DNA from: Gammaproteobacteria bacterium | GTDB lineage: Bacteria; Pseudomonadota; Gammaproteobacteria; Granulosicoccales; Granulosicoccaceae | Assembly: GCA_019634245.1 (NCBI GenBank) | Contig: JAHQVR010000030.1 | Span: 43,683-107,682, forward strand | Reading direction: 5' to 3' | DNA length: 64,000 nucleotides | Shown: positions 36,467-46,090 of the stretch, in pieces | Layout of the letters: each line of letters starts with the position of its first letter | Numbering within the stretch: the first letter of the stretch is position 1 | Notes under the pieces: model-generated | What the model was told of the DNA's origin: nothing | The model's input: only the letters and a program-made list of their open reading frames with translations | Database searches by the model: none | Made by a program: the position numbers and the translations under genes

Positions 36467-38244
36467 TTGTCTATGTTGTTGCTGGCACTGGCGGTCAGCA
36501 ACAATTTTAACTTTCTATTCTGCTTGCTCTCGGCAAGAATGATGGCGTCAATACCGTTTCGGTCCCTGAGACGCGGGTTTGCGCCTGCTTTTAGCAGGAC
36601 ATCAACCAACCGATCATGACCTTGGGCAACCGCAACGAGTAAAGCCGTATGACCATTGCGATCTTTAACATCGACTTCTGCGCCATTATTTAACAATTGA
36701 ACCACTAAATGGTCAAAGCCCTTCTTTGATGCATCAATGATGGGAAAGGAGCCATAGTGGGTTCTCGCCAACACATCCGCGCCAGCATCCACCAGGTATT
36801 TGGCCACCACCGGTTGCTCGATGCCGATAGCGACACCCAGAGGCGTTCGGCCGAGACGATCTTTATGATTCACCTGTATTTGCGCCTCCGTGAGTATACT
36901 GACCATTCGCAGCAACTTTTCAGAAGGCGACTTCTCCAGCGCTTTGATTAATAAATTAGGTGGTAACACATTAGGTCTATTCGGGAGTCGCAGCAACTTC
37001 GACGCGATCTCGGTACAGCCGCTAAGAACCGACTCCTCCAACACAGATGCTCCGTCCGTTTCGCGATATAGCTCGATATAGTCATGCACCTCGAGCAGTG
37101 TTTCCATCCGCTGAGTCTCACATGATCGCGCTGCTGCTAAAAAACGGGCGCGAACGGCCTGTTGATAGATGGGCTTGGTTTTTAGGTACGTTGTCAAATG
37201 CTCACTGCAGGCGGGTCGTCGCACATGTTCGGTTATCGATTTTCCGTCCACTGAATCATCGGTCTTATAGGCATCGTGATCTGTAAGAATGGAGCGAATG
37301 CGTTTTGGACGGCAAAATCGTGCGGATTGAGTTAAGTCGGTATAGATCTTTAGATAGTCAGTTTCTATCGGAGCGTTTAAATCAATGCCAGCGTCCGGAC
37401 TGGCTGCAAATTTCGGATTGAAGCTCGCTGACAGCATCAGCACATATCTCTCTCCACCCAATCGCTCGTCAGTAAGTTGAGCATAATCCAGTGCAGATTT
37501 ACCCTGATAATCGGTGACGTGAACAGAGGCACCGTGGCTCAATAAGGTAGCAACTACTTCGGAATGATTAGATGAAATTGCCACCATTAATGGCGTGCGA
37601 CGTTGGGAGTTTACGGCATCATGATCCACCGGCGCACCGGCATCGAGCAGGCTGTTGACAATGTCGACATCACCAATCTTAGCAGCCAACATCAGAGGTG
37701 AATTGCCATTGACAATAGCCGCAGGCCGAGCATCAGAGGCTAACAAACGCGATACTTCTTCACCACGATTGTTTGCAATAGCGTGCATCAGTTGGCTCTG
37801 CGCACTGCTGCGTCGGTGATAACAGACGGGTTTTAATTTCTCGAGCACGTCAGGTTCAATCGAATCACTGGTGCAGCGCCAACTCAACAATCCACTGACC
37901 GGGCTCATGGCCGGCGTTAGCATCAAAGCGCGCTTACCCACTTCATCATCAAAATCAACCGAGATAACGCCACCAAGATTCACCGACACACGCTTAACAC
38001 TTGCGCCGAATATGCTCTGAGGAGGATCTAAGCCAGCTTCCGAGTTATCACTGGCCATAACACCATGCTGCATGTAATAGTCGGTCAATCTCAGCTTGAC
38101 GGGGCCAGTGAGGTCAAAGGCCTCAGAAAGCAAGGCCGCTTCAATCAACAATTGCCGAGACTGATAGGAGTGATACGCCCCTGCACCGGTACCGAGCATT
38201 GCCATCAGAATGATCAGAAGCTTCACTGCGAAATATCCGCCCAC
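36463..38244 (-). CDS. Ankyrin-repeat protein with N-terminal membrane anchor
   Basis: A 593-residue protein. The N-terminus is hydrophobic (AVKLLIILMAMLGTGAGAY), so it may be exported or anchored. Two ankyrin clusters are seen: about residues 150-270 (GNSPLMLAAKIGDVDIVNSLLDAGA and the RTPLMVAISSNHSEVV repeat) and about 450-590 (GRTPLGVAIGIEQPVV, HTALLVAVAQGHDR). Between them lies a Cys-containing helical part. The function is protein binding, partner unknown. GTG start at 38244; a second GTG at 38226 has a better GGCGGA site. The 3' end overlaps the lipoprotein gene by 4 bp. Confidence 0.75.
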   Translation of the reverse strand: MGGYFAVKLLIILMAMLGTGAGAYHSYQSRQLLIEAALLSEAFDLTGPVKLRLTDYYMQHGVMASDNSEAGLDPPQSIFGASVKRVSVNLGGVISVDFDDEVGKRALMLTPAMSPVSGLLSWRCTSDSIEPDVLEKLKPVCYHRRSSAQSQLMHAIANNRGEEVSRLLASDARPAAIVNGNSPLMLAAKIGDVDIVNSLLDAGAPVDHDAVNSQRRTPLMVAISSNHSEVVATLLSHGASVHVTDYQGKSALDYAQLTDERLGGERYVLMLSASFNPKFAASPDAGIDLNAPIETDYLKIYTDLTQSARFCRPKRIRSILTDHDAYKTDDSVDGKSITEHVRRPACSEHLTTYLKTKPIYQQAVRARFLAAARSCETQRMETLLEVHDYIELYRETDGASVLEESVLSGCTEIASKLLRLPNRPNVLPPNLLIKALEKSPSEKLLRMVSILTEAQIQVNHKDRLGRTPLGVAIGIEQPVVAKYLVDAGADVLARTHYGSFPIIDASKKGFDHLVVQLLNNGAEVDVKDRNGHTALLVAVAQGHDRLVDVLLKAGANPRLRDRNGIDAIILAESKQNRKLKLLLTASASNNIDN

Positions 38245-38258
38245 ATGGCCTGAGGAGA

Positions 38259-38411
38259 ATGATTTGTGACGAAGCCGAACCCATTGAGCCCGGCCAGGTC
38301 TCTACAGCAGATATCGGCGATATGGCTGATAGCCTGAGTCAAACCACTAGGCAGAATCACACAATCCGGCAGGTTCGTCTGAAGGGCTTATACTTGCCCT
38401 GGACTTGCTAG
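38259..38411 (+). CDS. Possible small ORF upstream of the M16 peptidase
   Basis: A 50-codon frame (ATG at 38259, TAG at 38409) begins right after GAGGAG, though the spacing is only one base. It encodes an acidic N-terminus and a basic C-terminal half with two Cys. A GTG at 38266 in another frame has better spacing but gives only 23 residues. It ends 31 bp before the M16 gene. Evidence is weak; could be a leader peptide. Confidence 0.22.
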   Translation: MICDEAEPIEPGQVSTADIGDMADSLSQTTRQNHTIRQVRLKGLYLPWTC

Positions 38412-38442
38412 CAAACTGAAGAAATTGGAGCCAATTCACAAA

Positions 38443-41367
38443 ATGCCCACATCCAGTCATCCTACGTTCGAACCCTTGCGAACAGCGCGCATCAAATCGC
38501 TCAATATTGAGGTGGAGGAGTTTCGTCACCGCAAGACCGGAACTCCACATTTCCATCTGGCTGCCGATTCCGCTGAAAATGTGTTTTTAGTGGGCCTGCG
38601 CACAGTGCCAACCGATTCCACTGGCGTGGCACATATTCTGGAACATACGGTTCTGTGTGGTAGCGAAAAGTACCCAGTGCGCGACCCGTTTTTCATGATG
38701 ATCCGGCGCTCACTGAATACCTTCATGAATGCCTTCACTTCAAGTGACTGGACGGCGTATCCGTTCGCCAGCCAAAGCCGCAAAGACTATTTCAATCTTT
38801 TAGATGTCTACTTGGACTCTGTGTTTTTCTCACGACTACACGAGCTGGACTTCATGCAAGAGGGTCATCGGCTCGAGTTTTCGGAACCGGAAGACTCAAC
38901 CTCGGACCTTACTTACAAGGGGGTTGTATTCAATGAAATGAAAGGCGCAATGAGTGCACCAACAAGTTTGTTATGGCAAACACTCAGCAAGCACATTTTC
39001 CCCAACAACACGTATCACTACAACAGCGGTGGAGACCCAGAAGCCATACCCAACCTTACCTACGAAGAGTTAGTGGATTTTTACAAAACCCACTACCACC
39101 CGTCCAATGCGGTATTTATGACCTATGGTGATATCGCCGCTTCAGAATTACAGGAAAAATTTGACAAAGATGTACTGAGCCGTTTCGATCCGCTGGACGA
39201 AACCATCGCAGTCAATAAGACTCAGCGATTTTATTCTCCAATTCGAGTGGAGGAGGCCTATGCTACCAATGAATCTGATCTTCAGAATAAAACCTACTTT
39301 GTGTTAGGTTGGCTGCTGGGTGAAAGTTCTAACCTAACAGAGCGACTGCGAGCGCATATGTTATCCAGCGTACTCCTGGACAACAGCGCCTCTCCATTGT
39401 TGCAAGCGCTTGAACAAACCCCTTTAGGATCCGCTCCTTCGGCACTGTGTGGTGTCGAAGATAGCGGTCGGGAAATGCTGTTCGTCTGCGGGCTTGACGG
39501 TATCGATGCCAGCACATCGGGAGAATGCGAAAACCTTATATTGGATGTTTTGAAAACCGTCGCAGAAGAGGATGTACCGCAAGAGCGCATTGATGCTGTG
39601 CTGCATCAGCTTGAGATGAGTCAACGGGAAATTCGCGGAGATGGCATGCCTTTTGGCTTACAACTGGTACTCAGCGGATTATCCACGGCCATGCTACGAG
39701 GCGATACGCTGTCTACTCTTGATCTAGATCCCGCACTCGAAACCCTTCGAGAAGAAGCGTCGATGCGCGGATTTATTCCAAAGCTGATTAACTCCCTATT
39801 GTTGGATAATCCACATCGAGTCACGCTCAGCATGCGCCCCGACCCCAATATCAGTGAACTGCGTAATAAAGCTGAGACAAACCGATTGGCTGGCATCAAG
39901 TCAGAATTAACCGAAGAACAAAAGAAGCAACTGGTGGTCAAAGCGAAAGAACTCGCACAACGTCAGTCAGATGAAGATGATCCGGAAATTCTGCCAAAGG
40001 TCACACTAGAAGACGTACCCTCTGTACTGAAAACTCCCAAAGGCACTGACACGATACTGGCCGGCTGTCCGGCTGTGCACTTTGCCCAAGGAACTAATGG
40101 TCTCGTTTACCAACAGGTGGTCATTGACTTCCCCAGCATCGCTGAAAAGGAAATTGCCTATCTACCTCTGTATACCAGCTTCCTGGCTGAACTCGGTTCT
40201 GGTGGACGAGATTATTTACAGACCCAGGTCCGTCAAGCAGAGGTCACTGGAGGGATCGGTGCCTATTTGATGCAGCGAGGCTCAATAGATGATGAGCAGG
40301 CAGTACGTAGTTACCTGGTCCTTCGCGGCAAGGCACTGGTCAGAAACTCTAACCACCTGGCTGAACTGCTACACGACACATTAAACAACGTTCGCTTCGA
40401 TGAGATCGCTCGACTGAAAGAATTAGTCGCACAGACTCGCACGTCACGTGAACAAAGCGTTACCGGTAGTGGTCATTCGCTAGCGATGCTTGCAGCCGCG
40501 AGCGGCATGAGTCCATCGGTGCAACTGTCCCATCAACTCAATGGACTAGCGGGTATAAAGTCACTCAAGGCTCTGGACAGCTCGTTCACCGATGACCAAG
40601 CGGTCGGCGAGTTTGCACAACGCTTGGAGCGAATTCATCAAGCCGTTCAGTCAGCGCCGCGTCAATATATGCTGGTAGCAGAAGAATCGAACTTGAACAA
40701 AGTCAGCGAGGATATTGAAAGCTTCTTTGGCCATCAATCCAACGTGGATGATTTTTCCGCCTTCACGCTGCCGCCGATCCGTTCTGAAATTCGCCAATGT
40801 TGGGTCACCAGCACCGAAGTAAATTTTTGTGCGAAAGCCTACCCAACAGTTACATCAACTCACCCTGATGCACCAGCACTGGCCGTACTGGGCCCACTAC
40901 TTCGTAATGGTTATCTGCATCGAGCCATTCGAGAAACCGGTGGAGCCTACGGTGGCGGCGCTTCCCAGGATATGGATTCAGCTTCGTTCCGGTTTTTCTC
41001 GTATCGAGATCCGCGCCTAACCGAAACGCTTGAAGATTTTGACAAATCCATACACTGGTTACTGCACGGAAATCCCTCTGACCGATTGCTAGAAGAAGCG
41101 ATATTGAATCTTATCAGCAGCATAGATAAACCGGGATCCCCAGCGGGAGAAGCACGCAGCACCTACCAAAATACACTGTTTGGTCGTACACCAGAGAAGC
41201 GCAACGAATTTCGGCAGAAAATTCTGTCCACTACAATGGACGACTTAAATCGCGTGGCCAGTACTTACTTTAAGCCTGAAGCAGCCAGTACCGCCGTTAT
41301 CACCGCAGAAACCTCAGCAGCAGAGGCAGGCGTGCAAAGTCTGGGATTAGAAGAGCACCGCCTGTGA
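38443..41367 (+). CDS. M16C-family metallopeptidase (PreP/presequence protease-like)
   Basis: A 974-residue insulinase-fold peptidase. The inverted zinc motif HILEH is in GVAHILEHTVLCGSEKYPV, and the downstream Glu ligand is in the YKGVVFNEMKGAMS region. Size and order of domains match PreP/Cym1-type M16C enzymes, which degrade short peptides in an enclosed chamber. No signal peptide, so probably cytoplasmic. I start at ATG 38443; an in-frame TTG at 38425 is less likely. The last residues are acidic. A csrA terminator follows on the opposite strand. Confidence 0.92.
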   Translation: MPTSSHPTFEPLRTARIKSLNIEVEEFRHRKTGTPHFHLAADSAENVFLVGLRTVPTDSTGVAHILEHTVLCGSEKYPVRDPFFMMIRRSLNTFMNAFTSSDWTAYPFASQSRKDYFNLLDVYLDSVFFSRLHELDFMQEGHRLEFSEPEDSTSDLTYKGVVFNEMKGAMSAPTSLLWQTLSKHIFPNNTYHYNSGGDPEAIPNLTYEELVDFYKTHYHPSNAVFMTYGDIAASELQEKFDKDVLSRFDPLDETIAVNKTQRFYSPIRVEEAYATNESDLQNKTYFVLGWLLGESSNLTERLRAHMLSSVLLDNSASPLLQALEQTPLGSAPSALCGVEDSGREMLFVCGLDGIDASTSGECENLILDVLKTVAEEDVPQERIDAVLHQLEMSQREIRGDGMPFGLQLVLSGLSTAMLRGDTLSTLDLDPALETLREEASMRGFIPKLINSLLLDNPHRVTLSMRPDPNISELRNKAETNRLAGIKSELTEEQKKQLVVKAKELAQRQSDEDDPEILPKVTLEDVPSVLKTPKGTDTILAGCPAVHFAQGTNGLVYQQVVIDFPSIAEKEIAYLPLYTSFLAELGSGGRDYLQTQVRQAEVTGGIGAYLMQRGSIDDEQAVRSYLVLRGKALVRNSNHLAELLHDTLNNVRFDEIARLKELVAQTRTSREQSVTGSGHSLAMLAAASGMSPSVQLSHQLNGLAGIKSLKALDSSFTDDQAVGEFAQRLERIHQAVQSAPRQYMLVAEESNLNKVSEDIESFFGHQSNVDDFSAFTLPPIRSEIRQCWVTSTEVNFCAKAYPTVTSTHPDAPALAVLGPLLRNGYLHRAIRETGGAYGGGASQDMDSASFRFFSYRDPRLTETLEDFDKSIHWLLHGNPSDRLLEEAILNLISSIDKPGSPAGEARSTYQNTLFGRTPEKRNEFRQKILSTTMDDLNRVASTYFKPEAASTAVITAETSAAEAGVQSLGLEEHRL

Positions 41368-41393
41368 AGCGGTAGGCAAAAAAACAGGAAAGA

Positions 41394-41427
41394 CAAAAAA
41401 AAGCCCCGCAAGGTCAGCAGGGCTTTC
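41394..41427 (-). terminator. Rho-independent terminator of csrA
   Basis: On the minus strand AAAGCCC and GGGCTTT (41420-41426 and 41400-41406) pair with a short inner GC stem, followed by a run of eight or more T. It lies 40-75 bp after the csrA stop codon. On the plus strand the T-run is absent, so it mainly serves csrA. Confidence 0.82.
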
Positions 41428-41454
41428 GAGTTTCAAGGCAAATGCCTTAGCAAG

Positions 41455-41467
41455 CTACCCTATAGGG
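41455..41467. repeat. CCCTATAGGG palindrome and 11-bp repeat flanking csrA
   Basis: CCCTATAGGG at 41458-41467 is a perfect dyad. CTACCCTATAG at 41455-41465 recurs at 41884-41894, on the other side of csrA. An AAGGCA-AA-TGCCTT hairpin sits at 41435-41448. Meaning unclear. Confidence 0.25.
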
Positions 41468-41468
41468 A

Positions 41469-41681
41469 TCACGATTGATCATCATCTGGCGTTTTAGTGG
41501 GCTTGGCCTCAATGGGTTCGCCCGCTTGAATACGCTGATAAATTTCTTCGCGGTGTACGCTTACATCTGGAGGGGCAGTTATGCCGATCCTCACCTGTTT
41601 TCCTTTGACGCTCAGAATCGTGATGGTAACCTCATCCCCAATCACTATCGATTCATCAGTCCTTCTACTTAAAATCAGCAC
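41469..41681 (-). CDS. csrA: Carbon storage regulator CsrA
   Basis: A 70-residue RNA-binding regulator. [20 protein letters not shown] is the standard N-terminus, and the conserved [18 protein letters not shown] core is intact. It dimerises and binds GGA motifs in mRNA leaders, repressing or stabilising target mRNAs in central carbon and motility control. The start is GTG at 41681 with GGGAG upstream. A good terminator follows. The usual downstream tRNA-Ser gene seen in some gammaproteobacteria is not visible here. Confidence 0.97.
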   Translation of the reverse strand: MLILSRRTDESIVIGDEVTITILSVKGKQVRIGITAPPDVSVHREEIYQRIQAGEPIEAKPTKTPDDDQS

Positions 41682-42043
41682 CGAAGTACTCCCAAAATTA
41701 AACCAGTTTAGAAAGGGACGCGATAACTACTTCCAGCAGCCTGCGTCCTGCATACCTTGCCCCTAACTCATGCTAAGCAGCGAAACGGCGATCTTATACT
41801 TATGGATAGCTTGATTTTCGCAACTAATTATTATAGCCGCTCTCGCCAGAGTATGCTGCGTTTAAGCTCGAATTTATGGCGAACTACCCTATAGAATTGC
41901 AACGGAAATTTAGGTTCAATACGGGGCATGAATAATTGGTAAATTGTTGACCCAAGCGCATAATGAAGCCGCCGGCCTCAGTTGTACTTTAAACATTCTT
42001 TGGTAATTCGAATTAATTCAACTATTTTGTTGTCCATTACTCA
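41682..42043. other. Intergenic region upstream of csrA
   Basis: 362 bp, with no convincing gene or RNA gene. On the minus strand ATTATA at 41830-41835 (TATAAT read on minus) is a possible -10 for csrA but lacks a good -35. A short plus-strand frame at 41876 would give 19 residues only. Reads as AT-rich promoter DNA. Confidence 0.35.
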
Positions 42044-44452
42044 CTACTCTAGGCTGTCGCCTGAAACAGAAGATTTGCTCCAAAAGCCTTGAATTAATTG
42101 AATGGCTTGGTCCGTCGAACTAACCCGCTGCAAATTCCAATGCTCTGGAAACAAGGATTGATAGCGACTGGTCGTAAATCTGTCATCGACCAGTACGACA
42201 ATTCCCCGATCATTTTCATGCCTAATCAATCGTCCCACAGTTTGCATGACACGGGTAAATCCTGGGAATCTATACGCATAATCATAGCCATCAAAGCCCT
42301 TTGAGCGATAGTAATCAGCGATCAGGTCCTGTTCAGAGGATTGACCTGGCAATCCCACACCAACCACAATTAGACCAATCAAGCGATCCCCAATATAGTC
42401 CACTCCTTCACCAAACACCCCGCCCATGATAGCGAAACCCACACGTTCTCCATCGTCTTCCAATTCTTGCAGTTGTCGCAACTGCGAACCTCTATCAGAG
42501 TCGCTACGCTGACACCAAGTAGTACAGTCTGGGTAGGCTTCAACAAATCGCTCATGCACCATTTGAAGATACGCATAGCTTGGAAAAAACACGATGTAGT
42601 TACCCGGTTTAGCCAACACGGTCTTGCCAATCAATGCCACCAGATCTTCTAGGGAGTTTTCGCGATGCCGAAAGCGTGTGTTGATATGCGATACCAACAA
42701 CTGCAGAGATTGCTCTGGCAAAAAAGGGGAAGCTAATTTTTGATGAATCGCCTCTTCACCAAGACCCAAGGCTTGTTGAAAAAATTCAGGAGGTGTAAGC
42801 GTTGCAGATAGGAGCACAGTGGCACGGTATTGCTCGAACTGCTTCTGTAGCGACCGTGCAGCGTCCAGACACTTCAACTCTATGGTGACTTCCTTGAACT
42901 TTCCTATTTCTGTGACTCGGGTTATCACCCGATGCTGATCGTCGAATAACTCGCTAATAGCTGCGTAGCGACAGCAGGCCTTGAATAGTTCAAACATGGC
43001 ATCACTACTAGCCGGCCCAGCTTGCATCGCTTCAGCGTAGGATTCGATAAATTGGCTGTTGGCTTTGTGGATATTTTTGGGCAGGTGCTGATCTATGTTT
43101 TCAATTTGATGCCCGGAAAGATTTAGCTTATTCCCTGTTTTTAACATCGCATCGGCTAGTTTCTTGCCGCTAGTCACCAAACTGGGATGGTTATACTCCT
43201 GTTTCACCCAGTCCAGCACTTTAAGCCTGGACAAATCCGCACTGAACATGGAGCGGGATCGATCAATTAAATTATGTGCCTCATCAATTAAGACTAATGT
43301 ATCTTTGCGTTTTTCACTGAACCGGCTAAGCCGAACCAACGGGTCATACACATAGTTGTAGTCGCACACAGCAACTGACACCCATGGCAACATTTGCAAA
43401 GCCAACTCAAAAGGGCAGATCTTGTGCTCAAGAGCGACACTATCAAGCATTTCACCCGTCACAACACCCCTGTCGAGAAGCGTGCTGCGAGCATCAGGCA
43501 ATCGATCAAAAAACCCTACAGTCATCGGACACTGCCCAGATTCATCGCGTTCACAATGACCGGTAAAACAAAAGCAACTCAATTGCTTTGAGCGCAGCAT
43601 AATGGCAGTGATAGTTAAACCCGATGTTTGCATCAGCTCGATACTGGCATAGGCCGCTTTGACACCAGAATTTTTAGCGGTTAGATAGGTGACGTGAGAA
43701 ATTTGCCGCTCCCCAATCGCCTTGATTGCAGGAAACAAACTACTAATCGTTTTCCCAATACCCGTAGGCGCCTCACACAGTAGAATTTTCTGATCACGTG
43801 TACTACGAAAAACGGCAGCCGCCATGTCACGCTGACCCAGCCGGTATTGAGTGTGCGGGAAACTTAACGACTGCGCGCTGGCATAGGTGGCACTGTTGAT
43901 TCGATTCACTTGTCGAATCCAATGCAAATAGCGATCGATCGCCTGTTCAAAAAACAGGCGCAACTCATTTATTGACAGTTCTTTGGTCAAAACAGTTTCT
44001 GTTTCAGCCCTGAGATTGGCGTACAGAATTTCCAATTGAACTGTTTCCGGATCGAGCAAATCTTCAGCCGCTGGATTATCGACAAAGATTAAATAACCAT
44101 ACAACTGTGCCTGCGCCCAGTGCAGCTGTGTTTGGGAATCACTGAGCCTATCAGGCGGCACTAACGTAGTTTTTATTTCAGTGAGGCAACACTGAGACCG
44201 AGCCAGTAAATCCACTCGACCCGTTATCGTAAAAGCACTGCCGTCCTGCTCAAGGTGTCTTTTTACCGTGACTTCAGATTCAATCAGAGGGTTTGCTTTT
44301 AAAATCCGACTTTGTATCGCTTGATGTGCTCGAATGCCCTCTCTAGCGCTGGGACCAATAACCCCGGAAAAATCCAGATCCCCGGTTTTACAGGAAAAAT
44401 CGGCTAACTCTGTTACCGACAGTTTGTACGTTTCTTTCAATGGTGAACTCAC
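42044..44452 (-). CDS. XPD/DinG-like helicase with N-terminal PD-(D/E)XK nuclease domain
   Basis: An 802-residue superfamily 2 helicase. Residues 1-190 hold a PD-(D/E)XK-type nuclease core (GRVD around 79-82, EIK around 92-94, then a Q-x-x-x-Y helix). The helicase has Walker A APTGIGKT (228-235) and DEAH (390-393). Cys residues at about 293, 295, 300, 308 and 346 lie between them, as expected for the XPD-type 4Fe-4S cluster. It probably unwinds and nicks damaged DNA. GTG start at 44452 overlaps the FAN1-like stop (GTGA). It pairs with the VRR-NUC protein. Confidence 0.82.
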   Translation of the reverse strand: MSSPLKETYKLSVTELADFSCKTGDLDFSGVIGPSAREGIRAHQAIQSRILKANPLIESEVTVKRHLEQDGSAFTITGRVDLLARSQCCLTEIKTTLVPPDRLSDSQTQLHWAQAQLYGYLIFVDNPAAEDLLDPETVQLEILYANLRAETETVLTKELSINELRLFFEQAIDRYLHWIRQVNRINSATYASAQSLSFPHTQYRLGQRDMAAAVFRSTRDQKILLCEAPTGIGKTISSLFPAIKAIGERQISHVTYLTAKNSGVKAAYASIELMQTSGLTITAIMLRSKQLSCFCFTGHCERDESGQCPMTVGFFDRLPDARSTLLDRGVVTGEMLDSVALEHKICPFELALQMLPWVSVAVCDYNYVYDPLVRLSRFSEKRKDTLVLIDEAHNLIDRSRSMFSADLSRLKVLDWVKQEYNHPSLVTSGKKLADAMLKTGNKLNLSGHQIENIDQHLPKNIHKANSQFIESYAEAMQAGPASSDAMFELFKACCRYAAISELFDDQHRVITRVTEIGKFKEVTIELKCLDAARSLQKQFEQYRATVLLSATLTPPEFFQQALGLGEEAIHQKLASPFLPEQSLQLLVSHINTRFRHRENSLEDLVALIGKTVLAKPGNYIVFFPSYAYLQMVHERFVEAYPDCTTWCQRSDSDRGSQLRQLQELEDDGERVGFAIMGGVFGEGVDYIGDRLIGLIVVGVGLPGQSSEQDLIADYYRSKGFDGYDYAYRFPGFTRVMQTVGRLIRHENDRGIVVLVDDRFTTSRYQSLFPEHWNLQRVSSTDQAIQLIQGFWSKSSVSGDSLE

Positions 44453-46083
44453 ACTGCTGAAACGGACCAGCGTACATTGACTACACGATACGGAATTCTG
44501 TGTTCCGAGAAATACTGCATCCAGCGTTTTTGATTTTTTTGTACTGCATCGCCTGGACCTTTGATTTCAATAAACTCATAACCGCCCCCGCGAGAGAACA
44601 GGATTAGATCTGGAAAACCACTGGTATTGTTGCGAAGATCGCGCAACATCCGATCAAACAACAAACGATAATGATTCACTGGAACTTTAACCAATGCCAA
44701 TGTCAATAATTCTTCGTTTATCCAATTCCAGTTCACCAAAGGATTCGCAATGCCTTGCTTGGTTTCATAGTGCTCCCAAACAGTGGCAGAAAATGTGGCT
44801 TGATCCGCCAGCAGTTCCCATCGCGACGCTAGTTCCTTGGCTCGCAGTTGTAAAAACGAAGGCTCATAAAAATCAGCCGGTCGAGATTGAAAGGGATTAT
44901 AAAATGCATTCGCGACCGGCAAAAATACGATATCCCATATAAACAAGCCCAGAACGGCGTTGATCAGCGAGTTTTCAACATAGTGACATTGCCCAAACTG
45001 CGAATAGAAATCTTGGGCTGCCAATTCAACTCGATTCTCACTCGGCTTCAAAGTCAGTTTGGTAGTTGCCGGTCGAAAGCCCTTAGGTTTCTTTCCATCG
45101 CGACCCATCGCTTTGTTAAGCTTGGGCACGAACAATTCAGCAAAAACCAATTCTTCTTCTGCAATGGGGTAATCTTGCATTTGTTGGCACAAACTAAGTG
45201 CATCTTCATATTTCTCTAATTGGGTTAGCAGCCTGACTCGCCGCTCTCGGGAGGGTGGCCGTGAGGATCGCGAGTATAGTGAAAAGGCGACCATCGGAGC
45301 GTCCAGCCGTTCGAGCTGACGGGCAATACGGTTGCGCAGTCTGTCAACCCGCCGAACCAGATGGGGATCATTTAGTCCTATCGCCACTTCCGGTAATTGT
45401 TTGTCCAGCGCCAGCAACGCGTCCTGGTCGGTCACGTCAGTGGAGTCCCATTGCTCTAAACAATGATAAACAGCTCGCTGTGCCTCCAACTGTTCTCGAG
45501 AATGAAAGGCGCGAGACGATTTATCAATGGTGTAGGTTTCAAAGGACTGGCGGCCCAAATCAGTTAATACGAATTCAGACAAATCTTGATACAAATTCCC
45601 AAAAAAACACAATCGGTAAACTTGGAATTCAGCTTGACCGTGAATCTTGGCAAAACTATCGGCTTGCTCGAGGGCTTGCCGAAGGGTGTTGTGCTCAGTT
45701 GACAGAGCTTCATTGATGACTTCTGGTCGTGTCAGTGATCGATTGTTTAACTTAAGCAGCTTAATCAGCTCACCCTTGGTAAATAGGGTTAAAAGCTCAT
45801 GAAGATCACTCGGGGTTTCGCTAGAGATTAAACTCTGCTTCTGCGCCAGCTTGAGCGCTACAGAAATATCGGGTATTTCGCTGTATTTTATTTTACTTAC
45901 TCGAAACGTCTCCCCACGCCTCCCCAACAGACGTATATACAATCTTTGAGAATTCTCCGGCAGACGGTTTATAGCCCGATACCATTGCTTCTCGGTATCG
46001 GTCAGGAGCTCTGAATAACACTCACTGACAAAGGATGTCAGTGCATGAAAATTGGAAAGATAGTAGTCATTGGGTAGCTCCAC
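44449..46083 (-). CDS. FAN1-like VRR-NUC nuclease
   Basis: A 544-residue protein. The C-terminal VRR-NUC domain carries GFPDLILF and EIKGPGDAVQKNQKRWM, the PD...ExK metal-site motifs of FAN1. The preceding 440 residues are helical, with TPR-like content (EAQRAVYHCLEQWD) as in bacterial FAN1. No UBZ or SAP domain, in keeping with bacterial homologues. FAN1 cuts 5' flaps near interstrand crosslinks. GTG start at 46083, 7 bp after the selD stop. It is coupled to the helicase by a GTGA overlap. Confidence 0.85.
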   Translation of the reverse strand: MELPNDYYLSNFHALTSFVSECYSELLTDTEKQWYRAINRLPENSQRLYIRLLGRRGETFRVSKIKYSEIPDISVALKLAQKQSLISSETPSDLHELLTLFTKGELIKLLKLNNRSLTRPEVINEALSTEHNTLRQALEQADSFAKIHGQAEFQVYRLCFFGNLYQDLSEFVLTDLGRQSFETYTIDKSSRAFHSREQLEAQRAVYHCLEQWDSTDVTDQDALLALDKQLPEVAIGLNDPHLVRRVDRLRNRIARQLERLDAPMVAFSLYSRSSRPPSRERRVRLLTQLEKYEDALSLCQQMQDYPIAEEELVFAELFVPKLNKAMGRDGKKPKGFRPATTKLTLKPSENRVELAAQDFYSQFGQCHYVENSLINAVLGLFIWDIVFLPVANAFYNPFQSRPADFYEPSFLQLRAKELASRWELLADQATFSATVWEHYETKQGIANPLVNWNWINEELLTLALVKVPVNHYRLLFDRMLRDLRNNTSGFPDLILFSRGGGYEFIEIKGPGDAVQKNQKRWMQYFSEHRIPYRVVNVRWSVSAV

Positions 46084-46090
46084 AACGGAA

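Noticed and set aside
41682..42043. tRNA-Ser gene expected near csrA
   Set aside because: No cloverleaf or T-arm sequence could be found on either side of csrA.
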